Below, piece after piece: positions 54,160-64,000 of a DNA stretch of 64,000 bases (the stretch's first letter is position 1; every line of letters starts with the position of its first letter). A program made the position numbers and the translations under genes. The notes beneath the pieces were generated by a model. It ran no database searches and was not told where the DNA came from. It saw nothing but the letters and a program-made list of their open reading frames with translations. The stretch is from Guadua angustifolia (Eukaryota; Streptophyta; Magnoliopsida; Poales; Poaceae): contig CM070520.1 in the NCBI GenBank assembly GCA_036346375.1, positions 44,659,854-44,723,853 on the forward strand, written 5' to 3'.

Positions 54160-55488
54160 AAGGTTTACCATCAGGTTCGCCTTTTCCCATAGTTTAATTT
54201 AGTTTTGTGTTAGTCCTATAGTCCACGAAAAAGCCCAAAAAAATTGCGGTTCATAGTCTACCATACCTAGAACCACGCCCTAGCCTTTGCACAATTTCGT
54301 TTGAGAATCCGTAGTGTTGAGTTTGTGTCCATAGTCGAGTCGTGTTGCTGGTTTAGATCGTGGTCTTAATTTAGTTGTGTTTCATCTCCGCGCATCCCAT
54401 ATCCTACACCGATCCGATCACCAATCGCTATTTGAGTCCTTGTTGGATTCGGATTGTTTTGTGGTTTTCCTCGGTTTAGTCCTAGTTGTATTAGGGTTTC
54501 TCCTTCATAAACCCTAATCCCCCACCTCTGATAGCCATCTGCCACCCCTCATCACAGAACCTACCACCACAGATCATCGCGTTCCATATCCACTCCATCG
54601 CCCTTGAGTTTGGAGAGCCGCCTGAAAACCACGATTCGAGTCCTTAGTAAAGCGGCCATAACTTTCGCATACGGACTCGGAATTAGGCGAATTTTTTTTC
54701 ACGGATATCTACAGAAAATTTTACATCCGTTTCTCCCCACTTTGTTGGGTTCACCGAAATTATTTTGCGAAATTCCCTCTGGAAGATTGAGTTCTCGGCC
54801 ATAGAAGTTTGAGCACGCTTTTGGGAAAACACTTCTTATTTCATATCGGTTTCATCTTACATCTTTTAAGGCTGAAAATTTGTGTACTGTCTACCTTTGT
54901 GCTCCTGATCCTAGGAAAAATATCAGAAAAATCAAACAAAAATATAAAAAATTGTGAAAGAAGCCTAGAGCAAAAAAAAATTTGTGAAGGAAGGCGTGAA
55001 GAGCAAAAAAAAAAAAAAAAGGGCAGAGCAAGGGTAGGTGTTTTTACCGAGCACGAGAAAAGTGTTTCTTTGTTACTGCGATATCTGTTCATATATTCAG
55101 CGCCTTTGTTGCTTGTTTCTATACCTTCCTTGCTTTCTGCCGCAGCTAGAATAAGGACACGTTTAGACCAGCAACTAGGGCAAGTGCTTTTGGACATTTA
55201 TTCAGCATTACTATCTGTTACTGAATTGTGTGCCACTCAATACATATAACCTTCCTCTGACTCCACATATACATCATACGATCGGCCAAAGTTATTGACC
55301 CTTGCAATCGCTTCATCACGCCCTCACGATTGTCACGAACCCGCCACCGGTTGCACCGTCCCTCATTGTGTTGGTAGAACCGGGTAAGAACTTGGTAAGA
55401 TTGCTTGAGGCGAGAGATCCCACCTAGTAGTTCATAGGGCTCATAATACTTGTGTTTGTATTTCCCTCTGTCCTTTTACATGCTAACC
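54160..55488 (+). other. Leader of the CRM-type element, no gene seen
   Basis: About 1.3 kb. It contains a run of 16 A near 55004-55020 in an A/G-rich stretch. The frame 54809-55249 (146 codons) has a hydrophobic start and a Lys-rich middle produced by that run, and I see no domain. Confidence 0.55.
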
Positions 55489-56880
55489 ATGGCGGAGGCA
55501 AGAAGAGGCGAGGAACGAGGATGATGTTACCATCGGCGTGTCCTTCATTGAGTTATCGACCATCTTTGGATGAGATAAGAATGATGTTCAAGGAGCATGC
55601 CATGACGACGAACAGGGACCCTTGAGAGCATCGATCGACGAGTCTCCACCCTTGCCGATGGGATGGATGCCGGTCGAAAAACGTCCTCCCGCGATGTTGA
55701 TGGAGATGCATCCGTCAACCACGGCAACAACGACCATGAGCGAGGATGGTGATTTTGAGGAGAGCGAAGATGAGCGACAGCGTGCGCCGAGGACCGAGCT
55801 ACTCAGCGAGGCGCCTGCTTGCATGACCGTCTTCGCGCAACCATCACGGTATGGGAGGTAATAACCGAGAATCGCAATGATGATCCTTTTGCTAAGGTAA
55901 AATTCACCATCCCATCCTTTTCGGAGGTTATGATCTTTGATGCTTACTTAGATTGGGAGATGACGATCGACGAAATTCAATTCCCATCTAGTTCGAGATT
56001 CATAGAGTTAGACAAGCCACTAGTGAATTTAAAGATTTTGCTATAATCGGTGGAATGAACTAGTAAATGCCCACTACAACTTTGATTCTTGGGCGAGATT
56101 AAAGATGCTATCGTAATAGATTTGTTCCTCCTTCCTACCAATGTGATATCGCAAGAGATTACAGCGATTAGATCAAGGTAGTATGACGGTTCGAGGAATA
56201 TTACCAAGAGCTTCAAAAGGGTATGTTACGTTGTGGGGTAGTAGAGAACACGAGGATAAAATTACGCGTTTTTACGGTGGGTTGCGTCGAAATTCAGGAT
56301 ATTGTTGATTATAAAGAATATACAACTGTCAATCGCTTGTTTCAACTTGCTATGTTAGCGAGAGAAGAATTGCGGGGCGCCATTCCAAGAGCGAGAGCAA
56401 TGCGGCGGCACCTTCACGCCCGACGACTACGGGACAAGCAAAACGCGATGCCTTCTTCCACCTTCGACCAATCGCACCGCCACCTTCGGCGAGCACCACG
56501 GCCAAGCACCGGCAGCACCGCCACTTGCGCCGATCACGGACAGCAACAAGTCGGCCCGCCAACACCGGCCAAGAGCTCCTCCGTCGCTTCCACAGGCCGT
56601 ACATCGGCGAAATTCGCGCCATAAGTGCCAAGGATTGGCCACGTCAGAAGAATGCCCGACCGGCGGGCATACATCGCCACCGACGACGGCGGAGGTTACA
56701 TCGATGCCTCCGATGTTGAGGATGAGATCGGCGACACCGGGGTGGGCGGCGATGAGGTTGATGATGAAGCCACCTTTGGCGCGAGGATCTTCTGCGTCTG
56801 GTCCATCATTGTCCAGCGTGTCCTTAAGCGCCGCAGATGGAACAAGCCGAAGCGGAATAGCGCCACAACTTGTTCGAGAT
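55489..56880 (+). pseudogene. gag: Gag of the CRM-type element (broken)
   Basis: The start is probably the ATG at 55489 in ACCATGGCG, after a pyrimidine-rich stretch. The first 350 bp are shifted between frames. Recognisable blocks are AKVKFTIPSFSE and DAYLDWEMTIDEI (55890-55985), MLRCGVVENT (56223), IQDIVDYKEYTTVNRLFQLA and MLAREELRG (56295-56376), a Ser/Thr/Pro-rich linker, and a damaged zinc knuckle (HKCQGLATSEECP, about 56607) that lacks its first Cys. The acidic end AYIATDDGGGYIDASDVEDE (56665-56725) is characteristic of CRM gag. Confidence 0.8.
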
Positions 56881-59800
56881 TTTCTTCGTCATCAACAACA
56901 ACGACGGCGCTGCGTGATCATTGACTCCGGCGGTTGCAACAACTTGGTGAGTACTGATTTGGTCAAAGCTTGGCTTGACCACGCTTCGCACCACATCCAT
57001 ACCACATTCGATGGTGAATGATTCCGGCAAAGCTAAGGTAACACAAACAGTTCGGGTTCATTTTCCATTGGTTCCTATTACGATTTTCTTGATTGTGATG
57101 TGGTTCGATGCAAGCTTGCTCTCTTTTATTGGTCGCCATGGGAATATGACAGCGATGCACTTCACCACGGTAGAAGTAATAAATACACTTTTATGCATAA
57201 GGAAAAAAATTACACTTCTACCTTTGACCCCATTGAAATTGTTAAATCGATAGGGAGCGGATTGCTAATGACAAGAAACCCATTGATGAGAAATCTGAAA
57301 TTCAGCATGTAGCCAACCAAATTAAATTGAGAATCCGTCTTGCTTGCTACAAAATCTGATCTTCTTGCAATTAGTGATGATGCTTTGTGCTATCTTTGTG
57401 CTATGCAAAGATGCTTTGTTTTCATTGGATGATCGCGATACTTTGCCTCCTGCTTGTCACTAACCTTTTGCGGGGAGTATGAGGATGTTTTTCTGCCGAG
57501 ATACCTCGGGACTCCCACCCATACGAGGATTGAGCACCAAATTGATTTGATACAGGGCGAGTTTGCCAAACCATGGCTTATAGGACCAACCCGAGGAGAC
57601 TAAGGAGATTCAGCGCCAAGTCCAAGATCTTTTGGACCCGGGTATGTCTGAAGAGCCTTAGTCCTTGTCTTGTCCCTGTTCTTTTGGTTCCTAAGAAAGA
57701 TGGCGGTTAGGCGCATGTGCGTGATTGTAGAGCCATTAACAATATCACAATAAGGTACCGTCATCCTATTCCTAGGCTAGGCGACATGCTTGATGAGTTA
57801 AGTGGTTCTATAATTTTCTCTAAGGTTGACTTGCGTAGTGGATACCACCAAATAAGAATGAAATTGGGAGATGAATGGAAAACAGCTTTTAAAACCAAGT
57901 TTGGATTGTATGAGTGGTTAGTCATGCCTTTTGGTTTAACTAATGCACCGAGCACCTTCATCGCTTAATGAGCGAGGTTTCTGAGCTTTCATTGGGAAAT
58001 TTGTGGTGGTTTATTTTGATGATATATTGATTTACAGACAAGTCATTACATGAACATCTTGATCATCTACATGCTGTTTTTGATGCTTCTGCGTCTTTGC
58101 CGTTTATTTGGTAACCTCGAAGTGCACTTTTTGCACCGAGCAGTATCGTTTCTTAGCTATGTTGTGACTCGCGAGGAATTGAGGTTGATGAAGCCAAGGT
58201 GCCGCGATTAGAGTTGGCCAATACATGACGATTTCACAAGTCGCGAACTTCCACGGACTTGCGGATTTTACCGCCGCTTTGTGAAGGATTTCAGCACCAT
58301 TGCAGCCCCATTGAGCGAGTTGGAAGAAGGGAGTTGCGTTCCATTGAGGGCAAGCACGGAGAATGCCTTCAATCTTTTGAAAGATAAACTTCTTGATGCA
58401 CTTTACTCCAACTTCACGATTTTAATAAGACCTTTGAGCTTGAATGTGATGCTAGTGGGGTTGGAATTGGTGGTGTTTTGATGCAAGATAGAAAACACAT
58501 TGCTTATTTTAGCGAAAAATTGAGTGGTCTGTTTTGAATTATTCCACGTATGATAAAGAATTGTATGCTCTTGTGCGATCTTTAGAAGCGTGGCAACATT
58601 ATCTTTGGCCCAAAGAATTTGTTATTCATTCGATCATGAGTCGCTAAAACATATTCGCGATCAAAGTGAAACTAATCGTAGACATGCTAAATGGGTTGAA
58701 TTTATTGAATCTTTTCCTTATGTTATCAAACACAAGAAAGGGAAGGATAATGTGATTCTTGATGCCTTGTCTAGGAGATATACCATGTTGTCCCAACTTG
58801 ATTGTCGTATATTTGGATTGGAATCAATTAAAGAACAATACGCTAATGATGATGATTTTAAAGATGTCTTGCTACATTGCAAGAGGGAAGAACATGGGAC
58901 AAATATGTGATAAATGATGGATTTGTGTTTAGAGCTAACCGCCTATGCATTCCAGTTGGATCCGTTCGTTTTCTTTTTGATCTGGGAGGCTCATGGAGGA
59001 GGTTTGATGGGTCATTTTGGTGCCAAGAAGGCGGAGGCCGTGCTGTCCGCTCACTTCTTTTGGCGAAGATGGGCGAGACATTGAGAGGTTTGTATCCCGC
59101 TGCACTACATGTCAAAAGGCTAAGTCACGATTGAATCCACATGGTTTATATATGCCTCTTCTGTTCCTAGCACTCCATGGGAGGATATATCTATGGACTT
59201 TGTTTTAGGACTGCCTAGGACCAAGAGGGGAGGATAGTATTTTTGTGGTGGTTGATAGATTTTCTAAGATGGCTCACTTTATTCCTTGTCATAAAAGCGA
59301 CGATGCTATTAATGTTGCTAACCTTTTCTTTCAAGAAATCGTTAAACTTGCATGGTATGCCTTCTACTATTGTTTGGATCGTGATGCCAAGTTTTGAGCC
59401 ACTTTTGGAGAACTCTATGGAATAAATTGGGGACCAAGCTGCTGTTTTCAACAACATGTCATCCCCAAACCGATGGCCAAACCGAGGTAGTAAATCGTAC
59501 ATTATCTACTATGTTGAGGACTGTACGAAGAAGAATTTGAAGATGTGGGAAGAGTGTTTGCCGCATGTTGAGTTAAACTTATAATAGGGCGGTACCTCCA
59601 CCACCAAGGTAAGTCCTTTTCAGGTAGTGTATGGCTTCAATCCCGTGCTCCTATTGATCTATTACCTTTACCTACTAGTGAGCGAGTTAATCATGATGCT
59701 AAGGCGTGCTGAATTTATTCTGAAATTGCATGAAAAGACTAGAAAATATTGAAATGATGAATGAAAGGTATAGGACTGCGGGAAGTAAAGGTAGAAAGGA

Positions 59801-60152
59801 AGTAAAACTTGAACCGGGTGATTTAGTATGGTTACATTTTGAAAGGATCGTTTTCAGAATTGAAAAGTCTAAATTAATGCCTAGAGCTGATGGTCCTTTC
59901 AAGATACTTGAGAAAATAAATGATAATGCATATAAACTTGAGTTGCCGCCCGAATTTGGGGTTAGTCCCACATTTAACATTGCAGATTTGAAACCGTTCA
60001 TGGGAGAAGAAGATGAGCTTGAGTCGAGGGCGACTCCACTTCAAGAGGGGAGGATGATGAGGACATCACTCCAATGCATCGCCGAGACTCCTCCGGTTGT
60101 GATGCAAGGACCCATCACAAGAGCACGAGCACGACAATTGAATCAACAGTGA
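56881..60152 (+). pseudogene. pol: Pol of the CRM-type element: PR-RT-RH-IN, running into the 3' LTR (broken)
   Basis: The protease active site is IIDSGGCNNLVSTDLVKAWL (about 56918-56977), followed by KAKVTQTVRVHF. RT (57660-58300): [35 protein letters not shown] and [18 protein letters not shown]. The DD motif (YFDDILIYR-like, near 58016) falls after a stop. RNase H spans about 58440-58770 ([28 protein letters not shown]). Integrase has its zinc region near 59080-59125 ([15 protein letters not shown]), [14 protein letters not shown] text near 59200, [14 protein letters not shown] near 59250 and [13 protein letters not shown] near 59460. The last frame (59730-60152) contains KEVKLEPGDLVWLHFERIVF, GPFKILEKINDNAYKLELPP and GPITRARARQLNQQ. 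This tail is partly encoded by the LTR, as in CRM elements. Confidence 0.85.
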
Positions 60153-60958
60153 GCTCGTTCCTAAGTGCCGTGCTGATACTTGTGAGAATGGTATGCTACC
60201 TAATGATATTATTGATTATATTGTACTTAGGAACTTTGGAGAGGATCATGAAGGCCTTGGGAACCAGCAAGGGCCAGGAGGGAGGCAAGGAGGAGTCAAT
60301 TCAAGTTGGAGGTCTAATTCGTCTCGGAGTCGACTACCTCGGCCACCAGGAGCAGCGTTCACTAAAATCATCGCTCAGGCCACAAACGGGCTCCGATTTC
60401 GATGATCCACATATGCCTCGAAAGCTAAGGAGATAATCTTTACAATGGCACCGGTTTCACGTCATTTGGACTTCGGAGTCGATGGGAATTTACGTTGCAA
60501 GTTGGCGGACAGAATCTGTCCCAGGGTGCTGCGTCACCAATTTGGGCCGTTGGCCCATGTATCGTGTTGGAGTCCATCACGGATCGTCTAGGGTTTCTAG
60601 GACGTCCCTAGCCTTTATATCCAGTAGCCGCCGCTAGGGTTTGATTTGGGTTTTGCTTAGATTAATTCTGTCTTTGAACAGTGTCGCCGTTCATCGGTTT
60701 GTGAGACCCCAACTCGTGAGCTTCATCCTCAATTGCAAATTCAGTTGCATCTTTCTTGTTCTTGCTTGTGTTCTCGATTCATTGGCAGGATTAGCCTTGT
60801 GGCGAGGTCAACCGGCAGCGCACGGTTGATAACGAAGGGCAGCGTGGTGCTGCGATTGCGGGGTTTTGATCGTGCCGATCAAGCGGATCGTGTGTGTCTC
60901 GCGCCGCCTAATCGACTTATCCTCCACGGCGGAAGTTCGGACGCTTCCGTCCCCATCA
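60055..60958 (+). repeat. 3' LTR of the CRM-type element (904 bp)
   Basis: Starts TGATGAGGACATCAC after the purine tract CAAGAGGGGAGGA (60042-60054) and ends CCCCATCA. The first ~98 bp encode the end of pol. Confidence 0.9.
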
Positions 60959-62140
60959 CGTGCGCGATCTGTTGAAATGACTCTATAGGGCCCTCCAGCG
61001 GGGGATAACTTGTTGGTGTTGGACGAGACTGAATCCGTCTCGGGGCTAAGTCCCCAACAAGGAGCTTCTAGGTCGTCCGGCCGAGGCGCATGTCTGCGAA
61101 GAGCTTGCAGTAGTGCGTTGATCGAAGCGGCGATTACTGCGACATCTTACTTATACGCTAAGGCAAGGTCGAGACCTCTCATGCTCGAAGTCGACACAGT
61201 CGACCAAGGCGACCCCTTGCGAGCCAGCGTGACCTCGAGAGCGGGGCGGCTTACTGCATGCGAACACAGTTGGAAGGGTGTGGACCACGTGGCTCGGCTT
61301 GCGGTGGTGCGGATAGATCATGGGGCGGTGGGAAGTTAGTCGGCCGGTCTTGCCCGAATCGTTCGAGCTCATCGCAACTCGTTTCTTGGCATACTGGGCG
61401 ATTTGCGGATTGGGCGTTCATTGCTCCATTGATCCGGGGTGAGCCACGAAGCGAAGCATATTTTGATGCCGAGTTCCTCGCAAAACTCTGGAACAACTCA
61501 CTTTAAAGCGTATGCGGTTGTTAGTGATAATTTTGCGGAACCACATACACGTGACCACGTTCATGCGGAAAAAGCAGCTGCGCCCGTGCCGTTATGGTCG
61601 AGACGGTTCGACTTCTATCCACTTGGTGAAGGTATCAATGGCGACGACGAGAACCTCTTCCCCCTGTTTGCTTGGGGAAAAGGCCGAGGATGTCAAGTCC
61701 CCATGTCGAGAAGGGCTAGGCGGCGGGATGGTGCGGAAGCGTGTGGCGGGTTGATCACGACTTCCGGGCGTGGGCGGCATGCTCGGCAAGTACAAAGCGA
61801 TGTCACGGGCATCTGAGCGCCCGAACGCCGAAATAGCCCATGCGGAAAGCCTTGCCGACCATCGTCTGTCTGAAGAGTGCGCCTACGAGAGGCTGAATGG
61901 ATATCATTTAGCGGTGCTTACCCTCCTCTGTAGAGGCGCCGCGTGAGAATGCGAGAGACATTCCGCTTTGTAGAGTGCCCCGTCGACGGCGATACAAACT
62001 CGCCCGGCGTTTGATCCTGCTTCTCGGCGAAGTCGGTGGTAGGTCACCCTTGGTGAGAAATTATAGATGGGTTCAGCCCATGAAGGGTACCTTCCACCGT
62101 ATGCAGTGGGACCTCTTGGTCGGAGATCGAGGGCCGCCAA
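60959..62140 (-). pseudogene. pol: Tat pol: integrase region (heavily broken)
   Basis: On the minus strand: IAVDGALYKAECLSHSHAAP (about 61970-62000), a form of the VDG.LYKR block before the zinc domain; then the catalytic-core start VLVVAIDTFTKWIEVEPS (61592-61660). The remainder runs toward 60980, where LSPAGGPY-like text corresponds to the C-terminal region. Stops and frameshifts are so frequent that I could not place the D-D-E triad. The gene continues at 53234 beyond the CRM element. Confidence 0.6.
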
Positions 62141-62540
62141 TGTCTCGAGGATGACGTCGGCGCGGGGAGCTTCGTCGTCGGAGGAACCGAGCTTGGAGAG
62201 GAGGTCCGCTGGAATTGTCCTTCTGAGGGATGTGCTTGAGCTCGGAGTTACGGAACCATTTTTCCGTCTTCGTTACCTTGGCTAGGTATTTTGACATAGA
62301 GTCTTCCGAACCTTGGTACTCCTTGTTGTCTTGGTTGACGACGAGCTGAGAGTCGCCCTTGATGACCAACCTTTGTACACCCAATGCCTTGCAAGCCCTT
62401 GAGACCATAAGAGGGCTTCGTATTACGCCACATTGTTGGTCGCGAAAACACGAAGCGAATAACATACCTCAAGTGGTCGCCAAGGGTGAGGATGAGATTC
62501 CACCCCGGCGGTTGTAGGACCTTGGCCGTCGAAAACATGG
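62073..62540 (-). pseudogene. pol: Tat pol: second (archaeal-type) RNase H
   Basis: Minus-strand text in two frames: LTLGDHLRYVIRFVFS and related residues near 62460-62510, then ACKALGVQRLVIKGDSQLVV, NQDNKEYQGSEDSMSKYLAK and FRNSELKHIPQKDNS (62250-62400). The order L-x-I-x-G-D-S-Q-L-V, then a helix, then a H-I-P-x-x-x-N end is that of the additional RNase H found in Tat-lineage elements. It is the strongest marker of the lineage here. Confidence 0.75.
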
Positions 62541-64000
62541 TCTGGGGCCTTTCCTCCTCGACCTCGGGTTGAATGCGGCTGGGTTATGCCGCTCGACCAC
62601 GAAGTTGGCGGCGCTTGTGATTTGATAGCCGTTAGCGCTTACGACACGGGCGTCGACGCCGCCAGATTCAAAGCCCACTTGGCGATCCGTCCGCCATACG
62701 GATTCCGCAAGATGTCCTGGCGGAAAGTTGCTCGGGACCACCGAAAATGCGCTGAAGTAATGGCGAAGCTTCTTGAGGCCATGAGAAGAGCATACAACCA
62801 CTCACTGCGGGTAGCGCCCTTTGGGCGTGCAAGACTTGACGACATAGTAGATTGGTGTCTTCTTTGGGACCAGCGCTCTGCCACCGGGGCAGATCTTGTG
62901 GCTGAAGGTGGCCGCAAGGTAGAGCGACAATTTCTCGCCGGTGAGAGGGTAAATGGCGAGGTGGGGTGGTCAAATATACCTTCAGGTCGTCGAAAGATTG
63001 CTGTGCCTCCGGGGTCCACTCAAAGTTCCCCTGCTTCCGCAGTACTCGAAAGAACAGGAGCCTCCGCTCGCCGAGCCTCGAGATGAACCTGCTGAGGGCG
63101 GCCATGCGGCCAGTGAGGCTCTGCACTTGCTTGATCGAGGTCGGAGGCGCCATCTTCTCAATCGCCTCGATCTTCTCTGCGTTCGGGCCAACCCCCGAGC
63201 CCCCGATCATGTAGCCGAGCACTTTCCCCGACGCAGCGCCGAACACGCACTTCTCGGGGTTGAGTTTAATCTCGTGTCTGGCCAAGTTGGCAAAAGTCTC
63301 CTCGAGGTCTCGAACGTGGTCGCCTTCAGAGATTCTTTTGACGATGATGTCGTCCACGTAAACCTCAAGGTTTCTCCCGATCTGGGGGTCGAACGTCTTG
63401 GTCATCAAACGTTGAAAAGTGGCCCCGGCATTGCGCAGACCAAATGACATGGTCGTGTAGCAATAGGTGCTGAACGGCGTGATGAACGCCGTCTTGATCT
63501 CATCGTCCGTTGCTAGCTTGATCTGGTGATACCCTGAGTAGGCATCCAGAAAGCTTAGCATCTTGGCGTTCGCGGTGGAGTCGACGATATGGTCGATGCG
63601 CGGGAGCGGGAAGTTGTCCTTCGGGCAGGCCGAGTTCAAGCCCGTGTGGTCCACGCACATCCTCCACTTACCCCCCTTCTTCTGGACGATGATCGGATTC
63701 GCCAACCATTCGGAGTAGTCGACCTCACGAATGAAACCGGCCTTCGAGAGCTTGTCAAGGTTCTCCTTGATGATTGCTACCTTCTCCGGTGAGAAACGGC
63801 GCAACTTCGCCCGTCTGGGCGCGATCTGCCTAACTGCGGTCGTGCTCGATCACCTCCTCGGGGCGCCAGCATGTCCGGGTTCCCGAGCAAAGATGCCCTT
63901 GTTGGCGTGGAGGAAAGCGACGAGCTCGAGTTCCTGTTGGGATTCGGCGGCCGAGATGTGGGCCTTTGGTCGGGTCGTCCTCCTCGGCGGCCACGACCTT
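62541..64000 (-). pseudogene. pol: Tat pol: reverse transcriptase and first RNase H
   Basis: The frame 63804-62668 opens with RRFSPEKVAIIKENLDKLSK and contains FIREVDYSEWLANPIIVQKK, GGKWRMCVDHTGLNSACPKD and NFPLPRIDHIVDS. It continues with LSFLDAYSGYHQI, TMSFGLRNAGATFQRLMTK and the catalytic YVDDIIVK (about 63335-63360), then CVFGAASGKVLGYMI and RMAALSRFISRLGERRLLFF. After about 62965 the first RNase H continues in other frames (SANGYQITSAANFVVERHNP near 62600-62660). The part 63805-64000 is the RT upstream region (FLHANKGIFAREPGHAGAP-like text) in shifted frames. No protease or gag is in the window. Confidence 0.87.

Larger units (their letters stand above)
53235..60958 (+). mobile_element. 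CRM-type (centromeric retrotransposon-like) Ty3/gypsy element, 7724 bp
   Basis: Two LTRs of 912 and 904 bp begin TGATGAGGACATCACTCC and end CCCCATCA. The gag text FTIPSF…DAYLDWEMTID and IQDIVDYKEYTTVNRLFQLA matches CRM/CRR elements of grasses. So does the RT text [20 protein letters not shown] with [20 protein letters not shown]. There is no chromodomain of the usual kind. The pol frame runs past the LTR border (60055) to 60152, as in CRM elements. The flanks CAGGC (53230-53234) and CGTGC (60959-60963) do not match exactly, so the target duplication is lost or mutated. Gag and pol are frameshifted. Confidence 0.82.
48623..64000 (-). mobile_element. Tat-type Ty3/gypsy element, reversed, continues past the window; interrupted by a CRM-type element
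   Basis: On the minus strand from the right: pol with RT (62668 onward), the extra archaeal-type RNase H typical of the Tat lineage (about 62070-62540), and integrase (about 60990-62140). After the CRM insertion come the last ~28 codons of pol (53148-53234). Next is an antisense reading frame on the plus strand (49676-52614), then the 3' LTR starting at 48623. This order fits RIRE2/Retand/Grande-type elements. Gag, protease and the 5' LTR lie beyond 64000. The coding part is full of frameshifts. Confidence 0.82.

Noticed and set aside
54990..55025. A-rich tract as the poly(A) tail of a retroposed gene or SINE
   Set aside because: It lies inside the CRM leader with no target duplication, no Pol III boxes and no gene-like sequence before it.

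Overview
This is nuclear DNA from a plant, almost certainly a grass. The evidence is the class of transposable elements present: Tekay-type, Tat-type and CRM-type Ty3/gypsy elements, a Ty1/copia element, and a CACTA transposon with TNP2 and Ulp1-like genes. I see no ordinary host gene, tRNA, rRNA or CRISPR array. Nearly everything is nested mobile DNA, as in pericentromeric heterochromatin, and the CRM-type element at 53.2-61.0 kb fits that setting. The species cannot be named from the sequence.

Layout. (1) 1-7657: Tekay-type element A (+), entering from the left, with broken gag-pol and a 3.0-kb 3' LTR. (2) 7937-19610: an 11.7-kb CACTA transposon with matching termini and a TTT target duplication. 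It carries two minus-strand genes, a TNP2 transposase and a second protein ending in an Ulp1-like domain, plus a 620-bp hAT-type insertion with an exact 8-bp duplication. (3) A fold-back MITE at 19974-20385. (4) A Ty1/copia element starting near 20.6 kb, split by two Tekay-type insertions. Element B (+, 21260-37300, exact TCCTT duplication) sits in its gag. Element C (-, from 39041) sits in its integrase. (5) Element B itself carries a reversed solo LTR (25170-28213, exact TGACG duplication). (6) The right LTR of C is cut at 48622/48623 by a Tat-type Ty3 element (-, 48623 to beyond 64000). (7) The Tat pol gene is cut near its last codons by a CRM-type element (+, 53235-60958). The oldest-to-youngest chain is therefore copia, then C, then Tat, then CRM.

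Most unusual structure. Each CACTA gene is preceded by a copy of the same ~350-bp cassette (12871-13213 and 18345-18702). Each copy holds the motif TATTTATAAATA followed, in the direction of the genes, by a ~200-bp imperfect palindrome whose innermost 15-bp stem is perfect. Beyond each cassette lies an array of short repeats of the kind normally seen at CACTA ends. The element thus looks like two head-to-tail units, each made of gene, hairpin cassette and array.

Across the Tekay-type elements several non-coding features are shared despite sequence divergence: a hairpin between the pol stop and the polypurine tract, a hairpin near the LTR 3' end, a conserved mid-LTR block, a CAG immediately before the gag ATG, and an extra leader reading frame. 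Frame breaks in the pol genes are clustered and often leave CG at the scar, so part of the apparent decay may be consensus error.
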